From: Desulfococcus sp041737845
Lineage (GTDB): Bacteria > Desulfobacterota > Desulfobacteria > Desulfobacterales > Desulfococcaceae
DNA: 26,429 nt
Direction of reading: 5' to 3'
NCBI RefSeq assembly: GCF_041737845.1
Contig: NZ_JBGSQX010000049.1
Span: 1 to 26,429 of the forward strand
The translations under genes and the position numbers were made by a program. Below the pieces are notes generated by a model, which made no database searches, had not been told where the DNA came from, and saw nothing but the letters and a program-made list of their open reading frames with translations. This document shows, piece by piece, positions 16,128 through 24,708 of this stretch (position 1 is its first letter; each line of letters starts with the position of its first letter).

Positions 16128-17300
16128 TTAAGGCACGCCGATATAAATCCCATGGGAGACGCTCCTGATTTTTCCCATTTTTTTCAGGCGAAAAACGATG
16201 TTGTATATCTTCCGGGGATCAAACCCGGTTTTTTCGATCAGCTCCGGAATCCCGATGCCGCTTTTGCTTTTCCGGATCAGGGCCAGGGTGCGATCAACGG
16301 CGGATACCGGAGGTGGCGGGCCGGCGGTTTTCGCCGTCCCTGCCTGCGGCTTTTTGGACGATGCATTCTTCCGGGGTCCGACCGGCGGTGTTTTTGTGGT
16401 CCCCTGAACCGATTTTTTCCGCTCAGCCGGCTTTTTCCGGACTGGCGGAGCTGTTCCGGACTTGCCGGCCGTGATGACGTGGGGCGGTTCGGAACCCCCG
16501 GTGCTTGCCTTTCCGCGGGTTTTTCCACCTGCCGTTCTTTTCGGCATGACGGCATGGTCGTCATTTTCTGCAGGGTTTGCAAGGTCGATGCCGAAGACAT
16601 CCGAGAGGTCGGCCGAATCCATCACGCGGGTGCTCTTCTGTTTCGCCTTTTTCAGCAGACTGTCGGTCTGATCCGCAACGGCCTTTGAGATCAGTTCGGT
16701 GACGTCGGCCTTCCTCAGGGTGAAGAAGAGGTTCGGGTTTTCGTCCAGCCGCGCGCCGATGCCGTAGAGGACCGCCGCCACATGCTTGCACATGACGGCC
16801 CAGTCCGGGCAACTGCACGAGAGCTTGATCTCGGCGGGTGCCGGAAAAAGCCCCTTTCCTTTGGCCATGAAAATCTCCTGGAGGTCTTTGGGGAATTCCC
16901 CCGAAAGAAGCGCCTGAAGGGAGGCCATCTTGCCGTCGCAGGCCCGCAGAATCGCCTTCCAGGTTTCGGGCGGGATGGGCTTGATCCCGATGGTCACCTC
17001 GTAGGGACTGGACGCGGACCCCTGAACCAGGGCCTCCACCTTGCCGGGCGCAATTTGAAGGTCCAGCACGGCCTGATTCCGGACGTAGCTTCGCCCCCTG
17101 CCGATGCGGTTGCCGTAGTCGGCATACCGTTCAAGATTTTCGTTCCAGGATTTCCCCCACCACGTGTTGGCGATGGCACTGCCCTGGAGGATCACCGGGC
17201 GCATGCCGGGGTTTTTCTTCAGGAGCTGCTTCAGTTTTTTTTCGGCCTTGGCCCGCTTTTCCGCCACCGATACGTAGCGCGGATACCCCCAGTATCCCAT
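16128..17300 (-). CDS. SWIM zinc-finger protein paired with an SNF2 helicase
   Basis: 390 residues. The SWIM motif SCSCPDWAVMCKHVAAVLYG (C-x-C-x8-C-x-H) lies near residues 161-180 and binds one zinc, usually for DNA or protein contact. The N-terminal WGKSWNENLERYADYGNRIG block is typical of helicase-associated SWIM proteins. Residues about 255-335 are a low-complexity, basic Pro/Lys/Ala/Thr linker. The last 55 residues (LALIRKSKSGIGIPELIEKT and on) look like a winged-helix domain, a possible extra DNA-binding module. GGAGG lies a few bases before the ATG at 17300. It starts 15 bases after the SNF2 stop codon, a recurrent gene pair in bacteria. Confidence 0.92.
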   Translation of the reverse strand: MGYWGYPRYVSVAEKRAKAEKKLKQLLKKNPGMRPVILQGSAIANTWWGKSWNENLERYADYGNRIGRGRSYVRNQAVLDLQIAPGKVEALVQGSASSPYEVTIGIKPIPPETWKAILRACDGKMASLQALLSGEFPKDLQEIFMAKGKGLFPAPAEIKLSCSCPDWAVMCKHVAAVLYGIGARLDENPNLFFTLRKADVTELISKAVADQTDSLLKKAKQKSTRVMDSADLSDVFGIDLANPAENDDHAVMPKRTAGGKTRGKASTGGSEPPHVITAGKSGTAPPVRKKPAERKKSVQGTTKTPPVGPRKNASSKKPQAGTAKTAGPPPPVSAVDRTLALIRKSKSGIGIPELIEKTGFDPRKIYNIVFRLKKMGKIRSVSHGIYIGVP

Positions 17301-17315
17301 ATTCCCTCCGGCGGT

Positions 17316-19988
17316 TTATAATGTCAGTTTGAACAGGTTCATCAGCTCGTCGTGATCCATTTCAGTGATCCAGTTCTCCCCGCTTGCGGCGATCACCTCA
17401 TGGGACAGCTTCGATTTGGCCTCGAGCATCTGGTCGATCTTTTCCTCGATGGTGCCTTGGGTCAGGAATTTATGCACCAGGACGTTTTTCTTCTGGCCGA
17501 TCCGGAAGGCCCGGTCCGTGGCCTGATTTTCGACGGCCGGGTTCCACCACCGGTCAAAATGGATGACGTGGCTGGCCCGGGTCAGGTTCAGGCCGACGCC
17601 GCCGACCTTGAGGGACAGCACCAGATACGGGGTATATTCGTCATCTTGAAACGCTTCAATGATTTTTTTTCGTTTCCCCACGGGCACGCCGCCGTGCAGG
17701 ACCAGGCCGCTTCGGCCGAAGACGCCTTTCAGAAAACCCGAAAGCGGCTCCGTCATCTCCCTGAACTGGGTGAACACCAGGACCCGCTCCCGCTTTTCAT
17801 GAATGGTTTCGCAGATGTCGCGGAGCCGCTCGAATTTGCCGCTGTCCCCCTCGTCGAAATTCCCGGTGCCGAGGTATTGGTCCGGATGGTTGCAGATCTG
17901 CTTGAATTTCATGAGAAACGCCAGGATCATCCCCTTGCGCTCGATCCCATCGGATTTTGCGAGGGCGGTTTCAAGGTCATGGATCAGTTTCCGGTAAAAG
18001 ACGATCTGTTTTTTGGAGAGGGTCGCGTAGGTTTTCATCTCCACCTTCTCCGGGAGATCGGAGATCACCGATCTGTCGCTCTTGAGCCGTCTTAGGATAT
18101 ACGGGCTGATGACCCGGCGGAGGCGGCCGTAACCTTTCGTGTCCTCCTTCAGGGTCTTGGCGAACCGGGCGAATTCGGTCCGGTTGCCGAGGAGCCCGGG
18201 GTTGAGAAAATCGAAGAGCGACCAGAGATCGCCGATCCGGTTTTCGATGGGGGTGCCGGTCATGACGATCCGGTTCCAGGCCTTGAGGGTCTTGACGCTT
18301 TTCGTCTGCCGGGTGCCGGGGTTTTTAATGGCCTGGGCCTCGTCGAGGATGACATACCGCCAGTCGTAGGCCCTGAGCCATTCATATTTCCGGGCCAGGG
18401 CGTAGGTCGTGATGACCAGATCCAGCTGGTCCAGGGCTTTTTTCGTTTTTTCCGCCACGACCTTGCGGGGCTGGATATCCGGGTGGGCCACATCGTATTT
18501 GAGGCTGGGATAAAACCGCTCGATCTCGCTCACCCAGTTGGCGATGAGGGAGGCCGGGATCACCAGGAGGCTCGCCTGTTTCGGGGATTCCGACCGGATG
18601 GCGCTCAGGAAACAGAGGAGCTGGACGGTCTTGCCGAGCCCCATGTCGTCCGCCAGGCAGGCCCCCAATCCAAGGGAGTGGAGCAGGTGGAGCCAGTTTA
18701 CGCCCTTTTTCTGGTATTCCCTGAGGGTGGCCCGGAAGCCTTTGCCGGGTCTGGCCTCGGACGGCAGGTCCGGGTTCCGCATTTTTTGGATGACCGAGGT
18801 CATCCACTGGCCGTTGGAGACGGTTACGTCGAGATCCGGGTCGGCGCCGCCGGGAATCCGGTCCGGATGCAGCTGCATCCGCAGGGCATCCCGCATGGAC
18901 AGCCCCCGGTTCTCGATGAGGTCTCCGGCCTTGTCATAGGCATCCAGGGTTTTCCGGAGCTTATCCGGGTCCACGGCCACCCACTTGTTCTTGATGAACG
19001 CCAGCCCTTCGGCGGCGGCGAGCAGCTCCCGGGCCTCCGCTTCGGAGATCGGGGTGTCGCCGATCACGAGCTGCGCGTTGAAGCTGAGCAGGGCATCCAT
19101 CCCCACGAACGCCGGCTGCGCGTCGCCGATGGTGAGGGTCATCCGCACGCCCGCGGCGGCGCCCTTCCACCAGTTGGGAATCCGGCAGAGGATGCCCGAG
19201 GCCTCGTAGAGGGGGATCTCCTTTAAAAAATCAAAGGCCTCCCGGGCGGACCAGGCCAGGGGATGAAAGAGCTCGCCGCTCTCGATGAGATCGGCGACCA
19301 GGGCGCTCCGCCGGGCCGCCGCGTGAACTGTTGCCAGGAGTTCCAGCAGCTTGTCGCTCTGGTCGGCATATTCCCGGAGGGCATGCTTCAGGGGCAGATG
19401 TTTCGACGCCCCCGCTTCATTGAGGCCCGTGGAATAGGTGGCCAGGAACGCGAACGGCAGCTCGCCTTTTTTGTTCTCCACCAGATGAAAGAAGACCCGC
19501 CCCACGAGGTGGATGTCGGGGCTGTAGGTATTGATGAAGGCCGCAACGGTGCCGGGATAGCCTTTGACCGCGTGCCGGAAGACATGGTTCAGCCATTGCC
19601 AGGTGCCTTCAAGACGCGCCATGTTCAGGTATTCCGAGCCCGTCATGAGGGGGGCGCTCTCCAGGGCATGGCCCATTTCCTCCGCCGGGATCGGCACCTC
19701 GACGTCATGGCGCAGGATTTCCAGGTCCGGGGTGCGGATCAGCTTTTCCGCAAAACACCCGGCAAACCTCCGCCAGTAATCGAGGGAAGGGGAGAGGGGG
19801 ACATCCCGGTCGCAGAAACAGAGATAGAGCAGGGCGCCGGCCGGATCTTCATGGAAACGGCGGTAGATCTCCCGCTGGAGGATCGCGGTGGCCTTGTCCA
19901 CGGCGGTTTCGGTGTCGGCCCATTCAAGCTGGATGCCGAGCCCGCGGCCGCCGTCCGGCAGGACCGCGGCGATGACTTCTTTCTTCAT
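17316..19988 (-). CDS. SNF2-family DEAD/DEAH-box ATPase/helicase
   Basis: 890 residues. About 430 residues form an N-terminal SNF2-associated region. The ATPase core follows: YQKKGVNWLHLL, Walker A DDMGLGKT near residue 449, the DEAQ box near 549 (VILDEAQAIKNPGTRQ), MTGTPIENRIGDLW, then helicase C with VLVFTQF near 735, LSLKVGGVGLNLT, and DRAFRIGQKKNVLVHKF near 828. It is an ATP-driven dsDNA translocase expected to remodel protein-DNA complexes. ATG 19988 is chosen since MKKEVIAAVLPDG begins the conserved region; an in-frame TTG at 20123 overlapping the SIMPL stop adds 45 poorly conserved residues. It is co-directional with the SWIM gene 15 bases downstream. Confidence 0.95.
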   Translation of the reverse strand: MKKEVIAAVLPDGGRGLGIQLEWADTETAVDKATAILQREIYRRFHEDPAGALLYLCFCDRDVPLSPSLDYWRRFAGCFAEKLIRTPDLEILRHDVEVPIPAEEMGHALESAPLMTGSEYLNMARLEGTWQWLNHVFRHAVKGYPGTVAAFINTYSPDIHLVGRVFFHLVENKKGELPFAFLATYSTGLNEAGASKHLPLKHALREYADQSDKLLELLATVHAAARRSALVADLIESGELFHPLAWSAREAFDFLKEIPLYEASGILCRIPNWWKGAAAGVRMTLTIGDAQPAFVGMDALLSFNAQLVIGDTPISEAEARELLAAAEGLAFIKNKWVAVDPDKLRKTLDAYDKAGDLIENRGLSMRDALRMQLHPDRIPGGADPDLDVTVSNGQWMTSVIQKMRNPDLPSEARPGKGFRATLREYQKKGVNWLHLLHSLGLGACLADDMGLGKTVQLLCFLSAIRSESPKQASLLVIPASLIANWVSEIERFYPSLKYDVAHPDIQPRKVVAEKTKKALDQLDLVITTYALARKYEWLRAYDWRYVILDEAQAIKNPGTRQTKSVKTLKAWNRIVMTGTPIENRIGDLWSLFDFLNPGLLGNRTEFARFAKTLKEDTKGYGRLRRVISPYILRRLKSDRSVISDLPEKVEMKTYATLSKKQIVFYRKLIHDLETALAKSDGIERKGMILAFLMKFKQICNHPDQYLGTGNFDEGDSGKFERLRDICETIHEKRERVLVFTQFREMTEPLSGFLKGVFGRSGLVLHGGVPVGKRKKIIEAFQDDEYTPYLVLSLKVGGVGLNLTRASHVIHFDRWWNPAVENQATDRAFRIGQKKNVLVHKFLTQGTIEEKIDQMLEAKSKLSHEVIAASGENWITEMDHDELMNLFKLTL

Positions 19989-20119
19989 TGCGCTGCCCAA
20001 TCCCCTCGAACAAAAAGGCTGCGCCCGCGGTCTTCGCACAGGCGCCTGTCGTTTGCAACTGCCGCGGCCGGTTTTTCTCCCGCCGCTTTTCGAATCTTCA
20101 TGGATTTCCCTTCGCCCCG

Positions 20120-20839
20120 TCAATCCGAAAGGTAATATTCAACCGTGGATACCACCCGTACCTTTTTCATATGCGGGTTGTTTTTGTCCCGGTCTTCGAT
20201 GGTGAACTGCCCCTGGGAGGCTTTTTTGATCTTGCCCAGGGTGCTCTTGGAATCCGACGCGAATTTGCCGGCCACCTCTCTCGCATTCCTTGTGGCCTCT
20301 TCAATCATCTCCGGTTTGACCTCATTCAACCGGGTAAACATATACTCGGGCTGCGTCTGATATTCGCCGCCGGTGAATGCAATCCCTTTTTTCCCGAGTT
20401 CAGAAAGCGACCCCATCACCCTACGAACGACCGGGATGTTTTTGGAGTAGACCGTCACGGTCTGGACCGCGGTGTATCGGAATTCCGGCCGTTCGCTATT
20501 GCCGTATTGCTGGGCGGATTTGTCGGTGATGGCTGGAGCGGAAAGAGAGGTCTCTTCCGGTTTGATGCCGCTCTGTTCCAGATATTCTTTTATTTTGGCC
20601 GCGCTGCTTTCCGTTGCGCCGTATAGCTCGGTCAGGCTGCTGCTCGCCTCCGTGAACTGGATCGGCCATATGACGATATCCGCGTCATACTCGCGCTCGG
20701 ACAGCCCTTTCACCGTAACGCTGCGTTCATACTCCTTGAACTTGATGGCGGATCCCCCCAGCAGATACCCTGCGGAAAATAAACCCATAAAAATAAAGAT
20801 ACCGAGCAAAAGTGCGCTGATCCTGTTATCCGTCTGCAT
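20120..20839 (-). CDS. SIMPL-domain (DUF541) protein
   Basis: 239 residues. An N-terminal transmembrane helix or uncleaved signal (residues 8-30, LLLGIFIFMGLFSAGYLLGG) is followed by one SIMPL domain: VTVKGLSEREYDADIVIW at about 40-57 and the closing TLGKIKKASQGQFTIEDRD. The protein should be anchored to the inner membrane and face the periplasm. The function of the family in bacteria is not settled; some members affect oxidative stress resistance. AAGGA lies before the ATG at 20839. It may be co-transcribed with the SNF2-SWIM pair, as the gap to the chosen helicase start is 131 bases. Confidence 0.88.
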   Translation of the reverse strand: MQTDNRISALLLGIFIFMGLFSAGYLLGGSAIKFKEYERSVTVKGLSEREYDADIVIWPIQFTEASSSLTELYGATESSAAKIKEYLEQSGIKPEETSLSAPAITDKSAQQYGNSERPEFRYTAVQTVTVYSKNIPVVRRVMGSLSELGKKGIAFTGGEYQTQPEYMFTRLNEVKPEMIEEATRNAREVAGKFASDSKSTLGKIKKASQGQFTIEDRDKNNPHMKKVRVVSTVEYYLSD

Positions 20840-20944
20840 AGGTTTTTCCTTTCAGGCATAAGGCCTGGAATGAGCCGCCTCGGGTTGGCCCGAAAACGCC
20901 GCGGCGGACCCGAAGCCGTGCTTGATTCGGTTCTGGTGAGCTCT

Positions 20945-22159
20945 TTATTTCCGGTTGCCGCGGGGATCCGCCACTCTCCCCATGAACAGAATGCCGCCGC
21001 TGGCGTTGTCGCGAATGACAAAGATGAACGGGTGATCCGCGCGAAAGACCGGATAATATCGGGCGGATGTCAACTGCATTTCAACGGCTGTCGCGGCCGC
21101 CGCCTCCGTACCCTCCTCGTTCACCTCGACGAAGGCCTTGTGTTGGATCTGCGAGATCCACAGCTCTCCCTTCGGCCATCCCATGCCTCGAAAGTCGGCC
21201 TTTCCGCCGGTGTCAAACGCATCCCGCATGCCCAGCGCCCGGAAGGGGGGCACCAGGTCATATCCGGTTTCCATCTTGAATTTTGGTAAGAACAGCTCCG
21301 TTTCCTGCGCGGGCGTCTTGTCCAGCTCCGCCATCCACTGCGTCAGGGTCTCCGCGGTCAACTGCTTTTCCAGCTCCGCCAGGCCGTCCACATCCTCCGG
21401 GAGCAGGAGAATCATGGACATTCTCCCGCCTTTGTAGGGCATCGAGATGGCTTGAAAATCCTCTTTCGTGAGGAGTTGGCAGCTTCGTTTCTGGTACATG
21501 AGGCGGGCTTCGACCTCTTCTTTCGACGACAGCCTGAAAGGGGCTTCATGGGTCTGGTCGTCCTTGAACCGGTGCTCCCAGGCCCCCTTGAAGTAGACGG
21601 CGTTCAGGAGCACACACGCCGAATTGGGGTCTATCGTGTCAAGGATCTTGTCGATTTTGCCTTCGGTCTTCCTCTCGACCCACCCGTTGATCCTGTCGAG
21701 CCCGCCGGCGAAAAGCTCGGCGTCGTAGTTTTCCTTCAATACCGCCTTGAATTCCTTGCTGACATCCCCTCCGGTCAGGCATAGCCCGTTGGCAATGTTC
21801 ACCTTCTGACCGGCTTTGTGCGCATTGGCTGCGAGTTCCTGATTCAGTTGCTTGAACGCGGAATGCAGTTGAGGCTCATCGAGCTGGAACCGGAGGGTTT
21901 CCTTCATTTCTTTGGCCGTATTTTCGCGGGCGCCGGCGTAAGCCATGGCCAAGGCCGACGAGACGCTGTAGGGCGAAAAGAAGAGGTTGCCCTCCGAGGC
22001 CCCGAGTTCACGATACAGCAGGACGGCAAAGGCGCTGTTTCCCCTGACGAGGGTGTTGACCGTCGCGTCTCCGGGGCGGTCTGCCGTTGCTGAAGCTATA
22101 GACACGGCCGCCGCCGCGGCAAGGATGATGGCGGATGCCGTCAGTCGGATTCTGTTCAT
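20945..22159 (-). CDS. Secreted serpin (serine protease inhibitor)
   Basis: 404 residues. A Sec signal peptide (residues 1-26, RLTASAIILAAAAAVSIASA) is followed by a complete serpin fold: NLFFSPYSVSSALAMAYAGA (58-77), VLLNAVYFKGAWEHRF (183-198), and the C-terminal HPFIFVIRDNASGGILFMGRV. The hinge EEGTEAAAATA (348-358) has the small residues needed for loop insertion, so it should be inhibitory. Counting from Gly350 as P15, the scissile bond would be Thr364-Ser365, with Leu at P2. AAGGA lies before the ATG at 22159. It is a periplasmic or extracellular suicide inhibitor; the target protease is unknown and none is encoded nearby. Bacterial serpins are patchily distributed, consistent with transfer. 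Confidence 0.96.
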   Translation of the reverse strand: MNRIRLTASAIILAAAAAVSIASATADRPGDATVNTLVRGNSAFAVLLYRELGASEGNLFFSPYSVSSALAMAYAGARENTAKEMKETLRFQLDEPQLHSAFKQLNQELAANAHKAGQKVNIANGLCLTGGDVSKEFKAVLKENYDAELFAGGLDRINGWVERKTEGKIDKILDTIDPNSACVLLNAVYFKGAWEHRFKDDQTHEAPFRLSSKEEVEARLMYQKRSCQLLTKEDFQAISMPYKGGRMSMILLLPEDVDGLAELEKQLTAETLTQWMAELDKTPAQETELFLPKFKMETGYDLVPPFRALGMRDAFDTGGKADFRGMGWPKGELWISQIQHKAFVEVNEEGTEAAAATAVEMQLTSARYYPVFRADHPFIFVIRDNASGGILFMGRVADPRGNRK

Positions 22160-22241
22160 GAGGTTTCCTTTCTATTATCAATCTTGACGGATGGTTGCAC
22201 CACCTCCCGCGACGCCCTGGATGACCGGAAAAGTGGCGGTG

Positions 22242-23669
22242 TCAGGGGGCGAGAAACCGCGCCAGGGCCTTGTCCGTCTCCCGGTCCAGGTCCGGCGGAA
22301 CGTAGGCCGCGAGGAGGGCGTCGGCCGTGTCGGCGGCCCGGGCGGCCAGATCCCTGCCCTCGGCCGCCCATTTTTCATAGGTGGGCCGCGAGAAGAGCTC
22401 GGGATGGTGGAGTTCGGTCCTGAAATTCGCGAAGGTGTGGCGGGCCGTGAGAAAGTTCCCCCGGGGGCCGATCTCCTGGATAAGGTCCGCGGCCAGGGCC
22501 TCGTCCGACAGGTCCATGGGGCGCATCCAGCGCCCGGCATAGGCGGCGGCCTCGGCATCCAGAACCATCTTCTCTTTGGAGGCGGCGGCGAAGCTCCCCA
22601 AGTGGCCGCACCCCGGCAGGTGGTTGATCCGGTTGGCCATGGCCGTCGTGAAATTGAACATGGACTCGGCCCCCGACTGGAAATCGCAGGTCAGGGCGTC
22701 GGTGGCGCCCACGTTGCCGCGGGTCAGCATCCCGTAGAACCTGGCCATCCGGACCGCGGCCGCCTCCATCAGGCGGGCCTCCGGGGACCCGTAGGTGCCG
22801 GCCATGGTCCGCATGTCGATGCCGCTGGGGAAGACGCCATAGAAGACCGGAAGGCCCGGCCGGACGAGCTGCGACAGGACCAGGAGCCCCAGCACCTCGC
22901 AGTTGTTGAGGAGGACGTTGCCGGCCAGGGTGCACGGGCCGGTGCTGCCGGTGGCCGGGGTCGGCGAGAGGCTCACGGGCATGCCGTATTCGGCCGACAG
23001 CATGAGGAAATCCGCCTGCTCCCCGCTCACGGCCAGGGGCGAGATGGGGTTGATGGTGGACTGGGCGTAGGCGATCTGCCTGTCGGCATCCGCCCGCATC
23101 CGCTCCCGGGTGATGCCGAAGGCGATGCAGAGCAGGTCGATATCGCCCGGGTCCATGAAGATGTAAGGCTTGTCGGACCAGCGGATCTGGTTGACCATCA
23201 TGAAGGGATAGACCGCCGCGGGCGGCATGTCGCCGGGGGTCACCAGGTTGCCCATCATGCGGATGGCCGGCAGGGCCTGGGCCAGCTTGAAGAGTTCGAT
23301 GAAGTCGTTGGCTGCCGCCTTCCGCCGCGTCTGGTTATTCTCGACGATGAACGCCGCCGACCGCCCCATGCCCACGGCGATCTCGTCCGGGTGGAAGGTG
23401 ATGGTGTGGGCCGGGTTTCTTCCCAGGAGGGTGAACCGCGAGGCGACGGATGCCAGGGCCGCTTCGAGGGCGGCCTCGTGGAAGAAGACGACCGGTCCGT
23501 CGGTCTTGAATCCCCGGGACCTGAAGAGGGCGACGGCGGCTTCCGAGCCGAACCACATGCCGGTCCGGGAGAGGATGGCCGCGGTCCGGTCATGAATCCG
23601 CGAAAAGTCCTCTCGGCTCAACCGGCCGCCGGGGAGGGGGGTGGCGTCGATGGGGGGAGCAGGGGGCAT
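22242..23669 (-). CDS. MttB-superfamily (trimethylamine methyltransferase-like) protein, non-pyrrolysine
   Basis: 475 residues from MPPAPPIDATPLPGG. The family transfers methyl groups from quaternary or tertiary amines to a corrinoid protein. Seen: LSREDFSRIHDRTAAILSRT at the N-terminus, GNPAHT-like GRNPAHTITFHPD (about 83-95), and the barrel segments PISPLAVSGEQADFLMLS and GSPEARLMEAAAVRMARFYG typical of the superfamily. The frame has no internal TAG, so it belongs with the non-pyrrolysine homologues (such as glycine betaine methyltransferase MtgB), whose substrates vary. No corrinoid protein, methyltransferase II or transporter lies nearby. ATG 23669 has only a weak GAGAG upstream; the longer reading extends into unlike sequence. 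Confidence 0.92.
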   Translation of the reverse strand: MPPAPPIDATPLPGGRLSREDFSRIHDRTAAILSRTGMWFGSEAAVALFRSRGFKTDGPVVFFHEAALEAALASVASRFTLLGRNPAHTITFHPDEIAVGMGRSAAFIVENNQTRRKAAANDFIELFKLAQALPAIRMMGNLVTPGDMPPAAVYPFMMVNQIRWSDKPYIFMDPGDIDLLCIAFGITRERMRADADRQIAYAQSTINPISPLAVSGEQADFLMLSAEYGMPVSLSPTPATGSTGPCTLAGNVLLNNCEVLGLLVLSQLVRPGLPVFYGVFPSGIDMRTMAGTYGSPEARLMEAAAVRMARFYGMLTRGNVGATDALTCDFQSGAESMFNFTTAMANRINHLPGCGHLGSFAAASKEKMVLDAEAAAYAGRWMRPMDLSDEALAADLIQEIGPRGNFLTARHTFANFRTELHHPELFSRPTYEKWAAEGRDLAARAADTADALLAAYVPPDLDRETDKALARFLAP

Positions 23670-24131
23670 GGCCGATCTCTCAGTCCGGGGGTGATATGGG
23701 TTTCTCCCTGCCGAAGCCGGGAGCATGCTGCAAAATAACCGCTGATATCGCTTCCGATTCCCTCCTGTCAAGGGATTTGTGGCCCGCGGCGGGCGTACCA
23801 ACGGAGCTCGCCCACGGCGTCCTCCGGGGCCCGGACGACCTCGCCCCCTGCTCGAGCACACTGTTTTTGGGGATCCCCTGGAAAAGGTCCGAAGGTCCAT
23901 CGAGATGATGCACGGATTTGACGTGGCGGTTTCGAAAGCGTCTCGGGAAGTTCGCGAAAGAACCGTCCCGATCTGCCCGGATTGCGGGGGCGAACTGAGA
24001 TATCGCCATACAGTGCTGCCCCACCAGATGCCGGGATATCGCGGCTCGGGATAACTGAAACACGCGGCGAAAGAAGATTGTCAAAGAGCATGCCGTAACC
24101 GCTAAACAGGCTTGTTGGCGCGCGAACACAG
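23670..24131. other. Gap with no confident gene; short zinc-ribbon-like ORF remnant
   Basis: No gene of normal quality is visible between the MttB-like start and the accessory region. A plus-strand frame ending at 24054 (starts at 23905 or earlier without a stop) reads PLEKVRRSIEMMHGFDVAVS and then TVPICPDCGGELRYRH, with one CPDCGG zinc knuckle and no second Cys pair. It could be a fragment of a lost protein; I do not recognise the family. No ribosome-binding site is convincing. Confidence 0.3.
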
Positions 24132-24214
24132 GTTTGATTCTGACCGGGAAGCCGGCTCGGCTTTTCATGGGATATCTCCTGCCGCCCGGTCAGGTCAAAC
24201 ATTATGGGTTGGGC
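24132..24214 (-). repeat. attC-like imperfect inverted repeat downstream of the membrane-protein gene
   Basis: On the minus strand GCCCAAC (24214-24208) begins 17 bases after the stop codon of the membrane-protein gene, as the R'' box of an integron attC site follows its cassette gene. 24132-24148 (GTTTGATTCTGACCGGG) pairs with 24185-24200 except for a small asymmetric bulge, the usual attC geometry. The far core box is not clear: only GTTTAGC-like sequence lies farther left, near 24100. The central 36 bases contain a smaller GCCGGCTCGGC fold. Tentative. Confidence 0.35.
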
Positions 24215-24230
24215 TTTCGTCTATTAAGCC

Positions 24231-24626
24231 TCAAGATTTCAATATCGCTCCGACAATTGCTCCCGCTGTAATTGCTTCGATCCAGCTTCCAAGGAACCAG
24301 CTCCATGCGAGCGTTAGAGGAATGGGCATATAGCTGTAGGAGCCGAAACCCATTGAAATGCCGGTGGCAAGACCGAAGAGCGCTCCGAATCGAATGCCCG
24401 ACGCCAGTGATTTCTGTCCGACCAGAAGTCCATAGATCAGCACGAAACATACAGTGAATACCAGCGTGACGAAATACATCAGCGGCATGTTCATCTGGTC
24501 CATCGGGCGCCACAGGTTGGCCGTGGCTTCATAGGTGGACCGAAGAAGCAATCCGTGCAGTATGAAATCCAGAATCGACCATGCTATAAACACCGCCACA
24601 ACAGCCCAGATTATCCGTTTTGCCAT
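24231..24626 (-). CDS. Small four-helix membrane protein (131 aa)
   Basis: Four predicted transmembrane helices: residues 4-26 (IIWAVVAVFIAWSILDFILHG), 48-70 (MPLMYFVTLVFTVCFVLIYG), 76-97 and 105-128. It has conserved-looking TANLWRPMDQMNM between helices 1 and 2 and GISMGFGSYSYMPIP between 3 and 4. I recall similar unnamed integral membrane proteins in delta-proteobacteria but no function. AAAGGAG lies 8 bases before the ATG at 24626, so it is probably expressed. It is flanked on both sides by attC-like repeats, which makes it a candidate gene cassette. Confidence 0.8.
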   Translation of the reverse strand: MAKRIIWAVVAVFIAWSILDFILHGLLLRSTYEATANLWRPMDQMNMPLMYFVTLVFTVCFVLIYGLLVGQKSLASGIRFGALFGLATGISMGFGSYSYMPIPLTLAWSWFLGSWIEAITAGAIVGAILKS

Positions 24627-24649
24627 TTGCCTTTCTCCTTTCTATTGAA

Positions 24650-24708
24650 GCCCAACGATCCGCATAACCGGCTGGCAATGGAGCGCAGCGGAATTGCCAG
24701 CCCGTGTT
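24650..24708 (-). repeat. attC-like site interrupted by group II intron copy 1
   Basis: GCCCAAC (24650-24656; GTTGGGC on the minus strand, a GTTRRRY core) is followed by GATCCGCATAACC. Next comes a perfect 10-bp stem, 24670-24679 with 24693-24702, loop 13 bases, and then CGTGTT ending at the intron boundary. If the intron (24709-25110) is removed, GTT joins GGCC to give GTTGGCC, which pairs 6 of 7 with GCCCAAC. Total length about 63 bases, within the known attC range. The cassette read on the minus strand upstream of it is the nucleotidyltransferase pair. Confidence 0.5.

Noticed and set aside
22191..23738. A 515-codon plus-strand ORF opposite the methyltransferase.
   Set aside because: The Gly/Arg/Val-rich composition without motifs is typical of an antisense frame; the minus strand encodes a full MttB-family protein.
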